Shown: positions 9,425 through 18,365 of the stretch, one piece after another
How positions within the stretch are numbered: position 1 is the stretch's first letter
Layout of the letters: each line of letters starts with the position of its first letter
Assembly: GCA_028277225.1 (NCBI GenBank)
Contig: JANQHB010000033.1
Location: 62,001-126,000 of the forward strand
Direction of reading: 5' to 3'
Origin: Chlorobium sp.
GTDB taxonomy: Bacteria > Bacteroidota > Chlorobiia > Chlorobiales > Chlorobiaceae
DNA: 64,000 bases
Made by a program: the position numbers and the translations under genes
The notes under the pieces: generated by a model
Seen by the model: only the letters and a program-made list of their open reading frames with translations
Told to the model about the DNA's origin: nothing
The model's database searches: none

Positions 9425-11292
9425 CGGACATCTTCGCCTTCAAGATCCGAACCATACAGGTTCATCTGTTTCCGGTAATAGCTGAATGCCTGTTCCTGCC
9501 TGACCACACCGAGAAGTTTATCCGACTTTCTCGAAAGTACCGGAATGACATCATAGTCTGTCAGTTCGAAGAGTTTGAGCGCTTCGTCGAGCTTCGATGA
9601 GTCGTAAAGCAGGGGTACATCTTTCTTGACAATATCGTCGGCGATCAGGCCTGTTATCGGCCCCTCTTTCAGGAGCAGGCTCATTTCCTCAAGCCTGATA
9701 ACCCCGACAAACTCATCGTCTTCTGTCGTAACAAGAAAGTTCGATTCCGGTGTATTATGAAACACATCGATGATCTTTTCCGCCATTGTCACATCACGAA
9801 ATCTGACATAACTGGTCTTCATGACGTCAAGCACACTGATGTTCTCAGCGACTGAGAGTGCAATACCATAACCGACCCTTACGCCTTCTTTCTCGAGGAT
9901 ATAGGTTTCCATTGAATAATTATAAGCAAGGCGCGCAATCAATGCTGCCGTAACAGCGGCAAACATGATGGGAAGTACAATTTCATATTCTCCCGTCACT
10001 TCGAACAGAATAAGGATCACCGTAAGCGGAGCCCGTATGATCCCCGCTGTGAGAGCCCCCATGCCGACAAGCGCGTAAGCCCCGGATGTTGCGGTGATAT
10101 CAGGAAAAATCCAATGCACGAGATTGCCGAACATACCGCCAAGCATGGCTCCCATTTTCATAGCCGGAGCGAACATGCCTCCCGAGCCGCCTGAGCCGAC
10201 GCTGAGCCCTGCAACAACGGGTTTGAGCAGATATACCCCCACCATATTCAGCCAGGACTCGGCCCCCCTGACTGCATTGTCGATAACTTCATAACTATAG
10301 CCATAGAGACCGGGAAGCCACATACAGATGAGTCCTGACAGCAGTCCTCCGATAGCAGGCATAGCCCATACGGGTATATTTCGCTTTTTCTCAACTTTCT
10401 GGAATGTTTCCTCAATACGGTAATACACCTTGATAAACATCACTGCCGACAGACCGGCCAGAACACCGAGTATGAAATAGAACAGAAGTTCGGTATTGGA
10501 AACAAGACTGTAGTCAGGAACCTGGAATGTCGGAGAATTCCCGAGATAACTTCGGGAGACAACCGTGCCGATAACCGCCGCAATGACAATCGGGCTGAAT
10601 GTCCTGACGCTGAAATCTCCCAGAATAACCTCAATGGCGAACATAACACCGCCTATAGGCGCATTGAAGACCGCAGCAAGACCGGCTGCAGAACCACAAC
10701 CGAGAAGTGTTCTTTTTCTGTCGGGAGAGAACCTGAGAACCTGGGCGACTGAAGATCCCAGAGCCGCTCCCACTTGAGCGATCGGGGCTTCCCTGCCTCC
10801 ACCGCCTCCGGTTCCGATACTGAGAACGGATGTTATCGTCCTGTGAAGCCATAACCTTCTCGGCATCGTTCCTTCATTCTGGGCAACCGCCTTTATAACG
10901 CTTGCCAGTCCATGGCCCGGTCTCGTTTTGACGATGTAGGCGTTATAAAGCCCCACCAGAAGACCTCCCAGAGCAGGAATGAATGGCAAGAGCAGTCCCC
11001 AATAACCTTCGGTTATAAATGACGTTCCGAAAACTTCGAGCCCGCCAAACAGGAAATCACTGAAAATTTTAATCGCGTCATGAAAAATCACTGCAACATA
11101 GCCTACAGCGACACCGACAAACACTGCAACAAAAAGAAAAGGCAGATCCTGGTTCAAATTCAGTTGAATCAGGATATTTTCAAGGGTCAGCTTGAAAGAG
11201 CCCCTGAAATATCTGCTTCGCCTGAAAAACGTATAAAGAAAAGCCAGCAGATTTCTGGCCCAGCTGCCTTTTGATTTCGAGGGATTTTTCAT
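9421..11292 (-). CDS. ClC-family chloride channel/antiporter with CBS domains
   Basis: A 623-residue inner-membrane ClC protein. Selectivity-filter motifs are visible: GTGGGGGREAPIAQVGAALG, where the Glu of GREAP corresponds to the gating glutamate, and GSGGSGGMFAPAMKMGAMLG. The last 150 residues form a CBS pair (LVTTEDDEFVGVI and PVLSRKSDKLLGVV), which in related proteins bind adenine nucleotides and modulate transport. Whether it is a channel or a Cl-/H+ exchanger cannot be decided by eye. It converges on the ABC permease with a 4-base overlap. Confidence 0.92.
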   Translation of the reverse strand: MKNPSKSKGSWARNLLAFLYTFFRRSRYFRGSFKLTLENILIQLNLNQDLPFLFVAVFVGVAVGYVAVIFHDAIKIFSDFLFGGLEVFGTSFITEGYWGLLLPFIPALGGLLVGLYNAYIVKTRPGHGLASVIKAVAQNEGTMPRRLWLHRTITSVLSIGTGGGGGREAPIAQVGAALGSSVAQVLRFSPDRKRTLLGCGSAAGLAAVFNAPIGGVMFAIEVILGDFSVRTFSPIVIAAVIGTVVSRSYLGNSPTFQVPDYSLVSNTELLFYFILGVLAGLSAVMFIKVYYRIEETFQKVEKKRNIPVWAMPAIGGLLSGLICMWLPGLYGYSYEVIDNAVRGAESWLNMVGVYLLKPVVAGLSVGSGGSGGMFAPAMKMGAMLGGMFGNLVHWIFPDITATSGAYALVGMGALTAGIIRAPLTVILILFEVTGEYEIVLPIMFAAVTAALIARLAYNYSMETYILEKEGVRVGYGIALSVAENISVLDVMKTSYVRFRDVTMAEKIIDVFHNTPESNFLVTTEDDEFVGVIRLEEMSLLLKEGPITGLIADDIVKKDVPLLYDSSKLDEALKLFELTDYDVIPVLSRKSDKLLGVVRQEQAFSYYRKQMNLYGSDLEGEDVR

Positions 11293-11440
11293 GAATGCGT
11301 GCTCAACTCACCATCTACGGGGAAACGTGTTACGCAGAAGCAAAAAAAACAAACTGACATACACCATCAAATATATTTTTTTATCTTCAAACGTTTTTCA
11401 CGAAATGGTGTATTTCTATCCTTCAATGAACTTTATAGTT

Positions 11441-11791
11441 ATGCCTGCAAAATCATCAGATAAAGAAAAAAGCGCCAAAAAAGCCACAAAAAAAACCGCG
11501 CCGAAAGCCGCTAAAACAAACACAAAAACGTCCGCAACACGAAAAAAATCGACCGCTACCGCTAAAACGAAAAAAGAAACTGCTGCCCAAAAAAGCACAA
11601 CCCGCGCTGTAAGGAAAACATCGGCGTCAACAACCAGAAAAGCTTCTGCAAAAAAATCAGTCGCCACTATGGAATCCGTCTCGCATGAGAACATCAGTGT
11701 TGCTGCATATTACCGCTGGGAACAACGTGGAGGCACTCATGGTTATGACGTTAATGACTGGCTGGATGCTGAAAAGGAAATAAACGGATAA
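11441..11791 (+). CDS. Lys/Ala/Thr-rich histone-like protein with DUF2934 domain
   Basis: A 116-residue protein in two parts. Residues 1-75 are low-complexity Lys/Ala/Thr (repeated KKAT, KTSA, RKAS), like bacterial histone H1-like tails that bind DNA. Residues 80-112 (AAYYRWEQRGGTHGYDVNDW) match the DUF2934 pattern, a short domain of unknown function. The ATG at 11441 is chosen because the open frame upstream lacks the composition bias. A hairpin terminator follows. Nucleic-acid binding is inferred from charge only. Confidence 0.72.
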   Translation: MPAKSSDKEKSAKKATKKTAPKAAKTNTKTSATRKKSTATAKTKKETAAQKSTTRAVRKTSASTTRKASAKKSVATMESVSHENISVAAYYRWEQRGGTHGYDVNDWLDAEKEING

Positions 11792-11814
11792 TTCGGAATT
11801 CCTTGTCAGAACCT

Positions 11815-11847
11815 GAAAAAAGCCATTCCCGGAAATGGCTTTTTTCT
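11815..11847 (+). terminator. intrinsic terminator after the DUF2934 gene
   Basis: A stem AAAAAGCCATTCC pairs with GGAAATGGCTTTTTT around a CGG loop and ends in a T run. It lies about 24 bases after the stop codon of the upstream gene. The A-run on the other side makes it potentially bidirectional. Confidence 0.85.
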
Positions 11848-11866
11848 TAACGTTAAACCATACACA

Positions 11867-12034
11867 ATGTCATTGCTGAAAAAAGTCCTGAGCAGCATCA
11901 CTATATTTTTCGCGGGTATGTGGCTTGTCGTTCGAATCGTGCTTGAATACTTCGGGATCATCAATGACGGCAACGACAGAGTTACAGGGATAAAAGATCT
12001 CCGGGAGGAATACAAAAAAGCCAATTACCGATAA
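11867..12034 (+). CDS. 55-residue single-helix membrane protein, unknown
   Basis: A short open frame from an ATG at 11867 to TAA at 12032-12034. It encodes 55 residues with a basic start (MSLLKKVLSS), one hydrophobic helix (ITIFFAGMWLVVRIVLEYF) and a charged tail ending REEYKKANYR. The clear inside-positive topology and codon texture like neighbouring genes favour a real gene. It sits alone between a terminator and the converging PASTA gene. Function unknown. Confidence 0.55.
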   Translation: MSLLKKVLSSITIFFAGMWLVVRIVLEYFGIINDGNDRVTGIKDLREEYKKANYR

Positions 12035-12058
12035 TCCCGGATATGTATTTTACACCGC

Positions 12059-12802
12059 TTACTCCTCGTCTATAACCACCGTTAGATCAACAACATTGCC
12101 GGGTTTGGCAAGAGCGTTCACTGCAGGCTTCTGATTGATGACCGTATATGGAACAAGAATTGCCGAATACTCGTACGAGACATTTCCGGTATTGAATCCC
12201 TTGTCCAGAATAACCTGCCTTGCCTGTTTCAAAGACATACCAAGAACATCAGGAACCGGAATCTTCCTTACTTTTTCAATTTCCTCTGCCTTGCCGACAA
12301 TCAGCGAAACTGAAGCACCCTCATAAAGCCTGGTATCCGGGGCAACAGACTGGCTCAGAACTTTCCCGTCATCGGCACTATCTATTACCAGCTGACTCTG
12401 AACATTTTCAACAGTAATACCGTGACGATCGAGCAGTTGTCGTACTTCATCGACCGGCCTGCCATAAAGATCCGGAATCGAATAACTGGGCCGTTCCCTC
12501 TTGTTTACGACAAGATAAACCGTCCTTCCGGGTTTGACTTCCGAACCAGCCGATGGACGCTGAACAAGAACGGTATTCGAATCGACATCGCGGATATAGC
12601 GAACATTATAGGTTTTCCGTCCGGAAAGCCCTGCGGAATCAAGCGCCTGAAGGGCTGCGTCAAAGTTCATGTTTTCAACATCCGGAACCATGACACTCTG
12701 CCCCTGACGGGTATAGAACATCATCACGCCCCTGTCCATGACGACAACAGATCCTATGACAAAAACGAGTATGACAAGTATGACGGCACTGGCTTTTTTC
12801 AT
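12059..12802 (-). CDS. membrane-anchored protein with three PASTA domains
   Basis: A 247-residue protein with an N-terminal transmembrane helix (residues 5-25) followed by three extracytoplasmic PASTA domains beginning at VPDVENM, IPDLYGR and VPDVLGM. PASTA domains bind peptidoglycan fragments in Ser/Thr kinases and some penicillin-binding proteins; here there is no kinase or transpeptidase part, as is common in Chlorobiota/Bacteroidota. A cell-wall role is inference. The polyprenyl synthase gene lies 16 bases upstream on the same strand, and both could serve envelope synthesis. Confidence 0.9.
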   Translation of the reverse strand: MKKASAVILVILVFVIGSVVVMDRGVMMFYTRQGQSVMVPDVENMNFDAALQALDSAGLSGRKTYNVRYIRDVDSNTVLVQRPSAGSEVKPGRTVYLVVNKRERPSYSIPDLYGRPVDEVRQLLDRHGITVENVQSQLVIDSADDGKVLSQSVAPDTRLYEGASVSLIVGKAEEIEKVRKIPVPDVLGMSLKQARQVILDKGFNTGNVSYEYSAILVPYTVINQKPAVNALAKPGNVVDLTVVIDEE

Positions 12803-12818
12803 CTCGGCTCGTATCCAA

Positions 12819-13793
12819 TTAATTCTGACGCTTCATGACAAAATCCACAAGAAGCTCCAGTGACCGTTTTGCCTCGCTTTCAGGAATATCATCCAATGCG
12901 GCTATCGAACGTTTTGCAAATCCTTCTGCAACATCGGCCGCGTATTCAAGGCCGCCGTTATCCTTCACAAAATCAATGACTTCCTTCGTTCTTGCCGATC
13001 GTTTTCTGGAGTTTTTCAGGATCGATTTGATCTTTCGCTGTCCAGCGTTGTCGGTCTGCCGGAGTGCATGAATAAGCGGCAGGGTTATTTTTTTATCTTT
13101 TATATCAATTCCCAGCTGTTTTCCGGTTTTTTTCGAGTCACCGGTATAATCGAGCAGATCGTCACGTATCTGAAACGCAAGGCCGAGATATTCACCATAG
13201 CTTCTGAGAGAAGCGATCAATTCATGATCATCGGTGACACTTGCAGCACCCATTGCGCTTGCAGTTGCAAGAAGCGATGCTGTCTTGTCAGAAATAACCC
13301 TGAGATAATCTTCTTCAGTGATATCAAGGCTTCTTGTTTTCTGAATCTGCAATATCTCGCCTTCACTCATACGTCTGACGGCATCGGAAACCATGTGAAG
13401 AAAAAGGTAATCCTTGTTATCGAGTGAGAAGAGAAGGCCCTTGGAGAGCATGTAATCGCCGATCAGCACTGAGATCTTGTTTTTCCAGAGCGCATTGATC
13501 GAAGCAAGTCCTCTTCTCATCTCGGCACCGTCAACCACATCATCATGGATCAACGTTGCAGAATGAAGCAATTCAACCATGATGGCGGCCCTGTAACTCT
13601 TCTCCTGTATGCCACCGCAAGCAGCAGCACCAAGCATCACAAGCAAGGGTCTGACCTGTTTGCCCTGCTGACGCAAAATATAGCGAACAACCTTGTCGAC
13701 GAGACTGTTGTCCGTCTTCAGGGCTGACTTGTATTTCTGCCGGAAAACAGAGATTTCCTTTGCGACAGGCGAAACAACGTCTTGTAAATTCAC
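12819..13793 (-). CDS. trans-polyprenyl diphosphate synthase
   Basis: A class I isoprenyl chain-elongating enzyme. The first Asp-rich motif is LIHDDVVDGAEMRRG and the second is QIRDDLLDYTGDSKKTGKQ; KQVRPLLVM is the substrate-binding start. The 324-residue length from the GTG at 13793 is usual for medium/long-chain synthases supplying quinone or undecaprenyl chains; chain length cannot be told by eye. The open frame extends to 13850 but homology begins near VNLQDVVSPV. It is immediately upstream of the PASTA gene. Confidence 0.88.
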   Translation of the reverse strand: MNLQDVVSPVAKEISVFRQKYKSALKTDNSLVDKVVRYILRQQGKQVRPLLVMLGAAACGGIQEKSYRAAIMVELLHSATLIHDDVVDGAEMRRGLASINALWKNKISVLIGDYMLSKGLLFSLDNKDYLFLHMVSDAVRRMSEGEILQIQKTRSLDITEEDYLRVISDKTASLLATASAMGAASVTDDHELIASLRSYGEYLGLAFQIRDDLLDYTGDSKKTGKQLGIDIKDKKITLPLIHALRQTDNAGQRKIKSILKNSRKRSARTKEVIDFVKDNGGLEYAADVAEGFAKRSIAALDDIPESEAKRSLELLVDFVMKRQN

Positions 13794-14213
13794 GTGATAA
13801 ACTCTATGGCGAAACCGTCGGCACATTTCAGGAACCAGCGGAACGCACACGTTCTTATAGATTGTAGATTGTAAAGGCTGTGCTTTATGGAATTATGTGA
13901 TAGTATAACAGTTCTTTAAGAAAAATAAGCCGGAAACAGAGCCCAAAATTCCTCCTGAAGGAAAAAACCCCGGTTTGCACTCTTCTCCTGCAGCATCTTC
14001 GCGCCATTCAGCGAACTGCATCCTGCCCCGAACCATCCCTGCCGATTTCCTGCTTCATGAGATCCTCCATCTGCCTTCATCATCCTTTACAGGCATAAAA
14101 ACAATTTGTTCACGACAGCATTCTTTCTTACTATATTTCGTTCCGGTAATATAGATATCTTTATACTCCGGCTCTGTCATTGCCGGAAAAAAGAGCCTCT
14201 GACAAACAAGCTG
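13794..14213. other. gene-free stretch between polyprenyl synthase and tatC
   Basis: About 420 bases separating two divergent genes. Apart from a two-unit heptamer (ATTGTAG, ATTGTAA) at 13861-13874, no repeat, RNA gene or convincing promoter was seen. Upstream extensions of both neighbours stay open for part of it but show no homology. Confidence 0.5.
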
Positions 14214-15119
14214 ATGAGCGGTATGAGCAGCGAAACAGATTCCACGAGACCCAAATCGCCCGCTTCGCAGCTGTTGGACGCTGAAATGGAGGCAAGCAAA
14301 TCGGAGTCGAGAGATCTTGCCGAATTCAGGCAACCTGAAGATACTGCCGATGAAGAGGGGATGAACTTCATCGAACACCTGGACGAATTAAGGAACCGTC
14401 TTATTAAAAGCGGCATAGCCCTTATTCTGTTCATGGCGTTTTCAGCTTTTTTTTCAGACATCCTTGTCAATGATGTCCTTATTGCTCCCCTGAAAAACAG
14501 CAGTGAATCGATTGTCCTGCAAAACCTTGTGCCGTATGGACAAATATCGCTGTACCTGCAGGTTATATTTTTCAGCGGCTTCGTATTGACCTTCCCGTTC
14601 CTCGTCTACCAGCTCTGGCAGTTTATCTTTCCCGGGCTGAAAGAAAGCGAGAAAGCGGCAACAAAGTTCGTGATTTCATTTATATCGCTTTCCTTTTTTG
14701 CAGGTATCGCTTTCGGGTATTTCGTCTTCATGCCGATTTCTCTCAAATTTTTTGCGGGGTTCGGTACTCCCCTCATCGAAAACAACATAGCTGTCCATGA
14801 CTACGTCAGCTTCTTTACCGGAGCACTGCTGACAACCGGCATTGTATTCGAACTCCCTTTTGTCTCATATATCCTTTCCAGGATCGGCCTTCTGACACCG
14901 GCGTTCATGCGCTTTTACCGTAAACATGCTATCGTCACGCTTTTGGTTGTGGCCGCCATCGTAACACCGTCCACCGATATCGTGACACAACTCGTCATTG
15001 CCGTCCCCATGATTCTCCTTTATGAATTGAGCATAGGTATATCCGGCTATGTCAATCGAAAGCATCATACGTTCACGGACTCAACGATTCCATCTCCCGA
15101 CAAACGTCACCGGTCGTAA
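14214..15119 (+). CDS. tatC: Sec-independent translocase subunit TatC
   Basis: TatC is the signal-peptide receptor of the twin-arginine translocase in the inner membrane. Of 301 residues, the first 50 are a polar extension. The family core then starts at MNFIEHLDELRNRLI, with FVLTFPFLVYQLWQFIFPGL and the conserved GIVFELPF block, and six transmembrane helices. The ATG at 14214 is chosen; 14223 is equally possible. No tatA/B is adjacent. The 3' end overlaps the converging coaE by 13 bases. Confidence 0.95.
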   Translation: MSGMSSETDSTRPKSPASQLLDAEMEASKSESRDLAEFRQPEDTADEEGMNFIEHLDELRNRLIKSGIALILFMAFSAFFSDILVNDVLIAPLKNSSESIVLQNLVPYGQISLYLQVIFFSGFVLTFPFLVYQLWQFIFPGLKESEKAATKFVISFISLSFFAGIAFGYFVFMPISLKFFAGFGTPLIENNIAVHDYVSFFTGALLTTGIVFELPFVSYILSRIGLLTPAFMRFYRKHAIVTLLVVAAIVTPSTDIVTQLVIAVPMILLYELSIGISGYVNRKHHTFTDSTIPSPDKRHRS

Positions 15120-15775
15120 TTTCGATCAACCGCAAGGATTGTGAGTTTACGGTAGAGTTCCTTGACGTTTTTTTCAAGCTCGACCATAGTTCCATTGTTC
15201 TCCACTACGTAATCGGCAAGATTTTTCAGCCTGTCCTGCGGCCATTGTGCCTCCATACGCCGCACGATCTCCTCCCTGCTGCCCATTCCTTTTTTTACCG
15301 CACGCTCGATCCTGAGCGCTTTATCAGCCGATACGACAACAACAGCGTCAAGCCCCCTGTTTCCACCGGCTTCAAAAAGGATAGCAGCTTCTTTGACCAG
15401 AATGCCGACACCTTTTTTTTGTGCATCGGCTTTTAGAGCGCTGAAAGCCTCGAATACTTTTGGATGAATGAGTTCGTTGAGCTTCCGCAAGAGCTCTGGA
15501 TCAGAAAATGCCTTTTGGGCTATACGCTTCCTGTCAACATGCAGCGTTCCGTTCTCATCGTAACGATAAATATCGTTACCGAACAGTTTTTTTATTCCGC
15601 TGACCACATCATGATCCTTTTCCTGCAACTCCTTTGCAATCCGGTCAGCCTCAAAAACTGCACACCCCATATCCCGCAACATCCTGCAGACACTGCTTTT
15701 CCCGCTACCCAGTCCGCCAGTGACACCCACAAGCAGAGGGGGGCGGCTGTTTCGGTTGTTCTCCGGAACCCTCAT
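15107..15775 (-). CDS. coaE: dephospho-CoA kinase CoaE
   Basis: CoaE phosphorylates dephospho-CoA in the last step of coenzyme A synthesis. The 222-residue protein has the P-loop GVTGGLGSGKSSVCRML, then FEADRIAKEL and LIHPKVFEAF, all family blocks. The ATG at 15775 overlaps the TGA of the preceding lipoprotein gene as ATGA, indicating coupled translation; a longer frame to 15820 would run inside that gene and is not supported. Confidence 0.93.
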   Translation of the reverse strand: MRVPENNRNSRPPLLVGVTGGLGSGKSSVCRMLRDMGCAVFEADRIAKELQEKDHDVVSGIKKLFGNDIYRYDENGTLHVDRKRIAQKAFSDPELLRKLNELIHPKVFEAFSALKADAQKKGVGILVKEAAILFEAGGNRGLDAVVVVSADKALRIERAVKKGMGSREEIVRRMEAQWPQDRLKNLADYVVENNGTMVELEKNVKELYRKLTILAVDRNYDR

Positions 15776-16104
15776 ATCTCCTTCAGCCTGCTTTTGGTCT
15801 CCAGGAGCACTGCACGCCAAAGCCTGGGGTTTTTGCTGTATGTATCTGAACGTTCATTAAACTCATAAAGCGTGAGTCCATGAACGACCAAAAGAGAATC
15901 AACGCGATCGGCCCCAGGCACCGAACCTGAAGAATCAACTGTTGATGAAACACCCGACATCACCAGATAATCAGCGTAAAATGCCGCGTACCTCCTGTCG
16001 TTTTCACCCAGATCAACCACATCATCCGGGGCACACGACATAAGGGTCGTCAGAAAAAAGAAAGCTGAAAAAAGAGCCGTTCGCAGAACCGTTCTAGCAT
16101 TCAT
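15772..16104 (-). CDS. DUF4296-like lipoprotein
   Basis: A 110-residue protein with a signal peptide ending in the lipobox LMSC (Cys24), so probably an outer-membrane or periplasmic lipoprotein. The body resembles DUF4296 of Bacteroidota/Chlorobiota: a short helical YADYLVM segment, then HGLTLYEFNERSDTYSKNP. Function unknown. Its stop overlaps the coaE start (ATGA), so both are in one transcript. Confidence 0.7.
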   Translation of the reverse strand: MNARTVLRTALFSAFFFLTTLMSCAPDDVVDLGENDRRYAAFYADYLVMSGVSSTVDSSGSVPGADRVDSLLVVHGLTLYEFNERSDTYSKNPRLWRAVLLETKSRLKEI

Positions 16105-16403
16105 TGCAGACGTATATCTTGTTAACAGTCGAAATCAAAAAACTTAAAAACAACTCTCAGCCCCAGAGATCATCTGCACACGAAAAACAACGGCACATGA
16201 AACTAAATCTGAAGTGCAACAGTTGTAAAACCAGAATATATGCCGATTTCGTTTGCAACAGAAAACGCTTTCTGACGGCGAGGCTCCTGACATCTTTCTC
16301 GCTGGAGAAAAACATACCCGTGTACTGTCATTATCCGCAATTTCCTGGTTACTGACCCGTAATTCCGGCATTTATCTTCTACAACTAATAAACACTACCT
16401 GCC
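16105..16403. other. sodN upstream region
   Basis: About 300 bases between a divergent lipoprotein gene and sodN, presumably holding promoters for both. A short open frame at 16191-16355 with a CNSCK start is discussed among the rejected items. No clear Fur, Nur or NikR palindrome was recognised. Confidence 0.4.
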
Positions 16404-16898
16404 ATGTTTAACAAAACCATGAACTATCTGGAAAAAGTCCTCCCCGTTCAGGAAGTCAGTGCTCATTGTGACATTCCATGCGGCATTTACGATCCCGGCC
16501 ACGCTCTCGTCTCGACATTGACGGTCATCCGCATGATCGATCTGATCAACGAAAATCGTGATGGAGAACAGAATGTCGAATGGCATAACAAGATCAACCG
16601 CTACATTGCCGAAAAAGAACGCCACGCAGCCATTGTCAAGCATGAAATACGTGTTATCTGGGGCGATTTCTTCAAAGCCCCTCATTTCGAAAAACACCCT
16701 GAATTGCATGAACTGACTCACAGCATCATGCTCCTGGGCTCAAAAGCCAAACAGGAAGTCAACAAGGACGCCGCTCTTGAACTTCTTGAAAAAGTAAACC
16801 GCTTTGCTGAGATTTTCTGGGAATTGAAAGAGATCCCGACCAAAAGGGCTGTATCTCCATATCAGCCGGCCCGGGAAGTTGTCTATCCTGTGCTGTAA
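16404..16898 (+). CDS. sodN: nickel superoxide dismutase SodN
   Basis: NiSOD dismutates superoxide using a Ni ion held in an N-terminal hook. The hook HCDIPCGIY is at residues 21-29: His21 would become the new N-terminus after removal of a 20-residue propeptide, with Cys22 and Cys26 as nickel thiolate ligands. The rest is the helical bundle with conserved HKINRYIAEKERHA. Length (164 residues, about 144 mature) fits the family. The maturation peptidase follows with a one-base overlap (TAATG). Confidence 0.95.
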   Translation: MFNKTMNYLEKVLPVQEVSAHCDIPCGIYDPGHALVSTLTVIRMIDLINENRDGEQNVEWHNKINRYIAEKERHAAIVKHEIRVIWGDFFKAPHFEKHPELHELTHSIMLLGSKAKQEVNKDAALELLEKVNRFAEIFWELKEIPTKRAVSPYQPAREVVYPVL

Positions 16899-17266
16899 TG
16901 CTTTCATTATGCAGAATCAAAGGGCATAGCATGTCACCTTCTATTCTTGAGGGTGACTATGTCCTGACTGTAACAAATAAACTGATGCAGCCTCGAACAG
17001 GAGATTGCATTGTATTCAAACACCCGCATCTTGGCTTTCTTATAAAGAAAATCGCCTGCAGTAGACCCCATGGTTTTTTTGTTGAAGGCACTCATCCGGA
17101 AAGCACGAGCCGCGACTCGATCGGCTTGGTAACAGCAGATATGATAGTCGGAAAAGTCATCATGAGAATTCCCGGCTCAAACACAGGAAGAGAGCCGGAT
17201 AAGCATCATAAAAAACCGAAACAGGATATCCATGGCACCAAGGGCTTGAACCGCCTCTTCATTTGA
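16898..17266 (+). CDS. sodX: nickel-type SOD maturation peptidase SodX
   Basis: A 122-residue S24/S26-type Ser-Lys peptidase that trims the SodN propeptide. The catalytic Ser is in GHSMSP (Ser11), the general-base Lys in FLIKKIAC (Lys50 or 51), and SRDSIGLV matches the conserved box E. Unlike signal peptidase I it has no transmembrane anchor, which agrees with cytoplasmic SodN processing. The start codon overlaps the sodN stop. The last 30 residues are basic and unrelated to the family core. Confidence 0.9.
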   Translation: MLSLCRIKGHSMSPSILEGDYVLTVTNKLMQPRTGDCIVFKHPHLGFLIKKIACSRPHGFFVEGTHPESTSRDSIGLVTADMIVGKVIMRIPGSNTGREPDKHHKKPKQDIHGTKGLNRLFI

Positions 17267-17299
17267 CAAAGTACAGGTCCGGCAGGACATGTGAGAGAG

Positions 17300-18154
17300 T
17301 TATTCCAACCTCAAACGTATCGCCTTATCCAGATCTATAACCTTGGCTTTTTCCGGAACAGCATACTGAATATTCAGAGTATCCGGATTGCAGGTTCGCT
17401 CATCGTAAACAACGATCAGCTCCTTTTTTTGGCCTGTAAAAGGCTCGTATGTTATGACTTCTATCCTTCCGGGCAGTTCCAGCGACGCTCCATCCATAAC
17501 ACAGGGTTCATACTCCAGAAAGTGAACCTCAGTATGTATCCTGCCGGTGGAATCGAGTAATCGGACGCCCTCGACACTATGCTTCAACGGATCGACAAGA
17601 AGCACCTTCATCCCATCATCTGTCTGAACGGCAAAACTGACTGATCCGGATCCTCTCCTCACATCCGTGATTGCCTGTCGGTGCTCATCAACAGCTATGA
17701 CACCGGCAAGAAGATCGGAAAGAAATGTATAACGGGTTCTCGTCCCCAGAATTTTTTCGAGGTTTCCGGGATTGTTGCTTCCTGCAAGCAAGGTGTTGTT
17801 GACAAGATCGTGGACAAAAAGACTGTCGGGGCGGAAGTGTATATCGGCAACCGGCCACCCTAAAAGTGCAGCGCTTACAATGAGGCGCATATCCCCGGAA
17901 CGCTCAAGCTGGACGGAACCGAAAAGGTGCTCTTTCCGTTCAGGCGATTTCAGCCAGATGTCGGCATACCCCTCGACAGCCCTGACCGAATCAGACACCC
18001 GTATAGCATCGGTGTAGAGGGTATACAGCGAGTCGGTGAGTTCAGCCTTTTCAGTAGGCCACTCTACAACGCTCAACGGTTTCAACCCGGCACACGCAAC
18101 AATAAAACATGCCGGAAAAACATAGAGAAGGGATCGGAAAAGGTGTTTCATCAA
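17300..18154 (-). CDS. DUF4292 lipoprotein
   Basis: A 284-residue protein with a signal peptide and lipobox-like IVACAG (Cys21), likely an outer-membrane lipoprotein. Repeated beta-strand patterns (VEGYADIWLKSPERKEHLFG, LFVHDLVNNTLLAG) match DUF4292, which has a LolA/LolB-like shape in Bacteroidota and Chlorobiota. A role in lipoprotein or envelope trafficking is inference. It converges on sodX. Confidence 0.78.
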   Translation of the reverse strand: MMKHLFRSLLYVFPACFIVACAGLKPLSVVEWPTEKAELTDSLYTLYTDAIRVSDSVRAVEGYADIWLKSPERKEHLFGSVQLERSGDMRLIVSAALLGWPVADIHFRPDSLFVHDLVNNTLLAGSNNPGNLEKILGTRTRYTFLSDLLAGVIAVDEHRQAITDVRRGSGSVSFAVQTDDGMKVLLVDPLKHSVEGVRLLDSTGRIHTEVHFLEYEPCVMDGASLELPGRIEVITYEPFTGQKKELIVVYDERTCNPDTLNIQYAVPEKAKVIDLDKAIRLRLE

Positions 18155-18189
18155 AGCAATATCGTAAGTATTTATACCTAAACTGAGTA

Positions 18190-18310
18190 TGTATTGAAAC
18201 GCTCAGTTCAGGTTATAGAAATCTAATGGGAATATCGGCATTATTCCTTTTTACACGTTCTTTTTTATACCTGAATCGAGCGTTTGTTGAAACGCCAGGT
18301 TTAGGTTATA
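18190..18310. repeat. divergent copies of the GAAACGCTC inverted-end repeat
   Basis: TATTGAAACGCTCAGTTCAG at about 18191-18210 and ATACCTGAATCGAGCGTTTG from about 18266 are the two ends of the element seen perfectly at 2840-2991, here facing outward. A third related end (TTGAAACGCCAGGTTTAGG) follows at about 18287-18305. The tract fills the gap between the divergent DUF4292 and RlmI-type genes and lies directly in their promoter space. Confidence 0.65.
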
Positions 18311-18365
18311 CATACAGTATGAGTTTTCACAGCACAGTAGAACAAACCTGACGACCTTCAAGCAC

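Noticed and set aside
16191..16355. A short open frame starting MKLNLKCNSCKTRIYADFV upstream of sodN
   Set aside because: The two Cys suggest a zinc ribbon, but the second pair is incomplete and no family was recognised; left unannotated.
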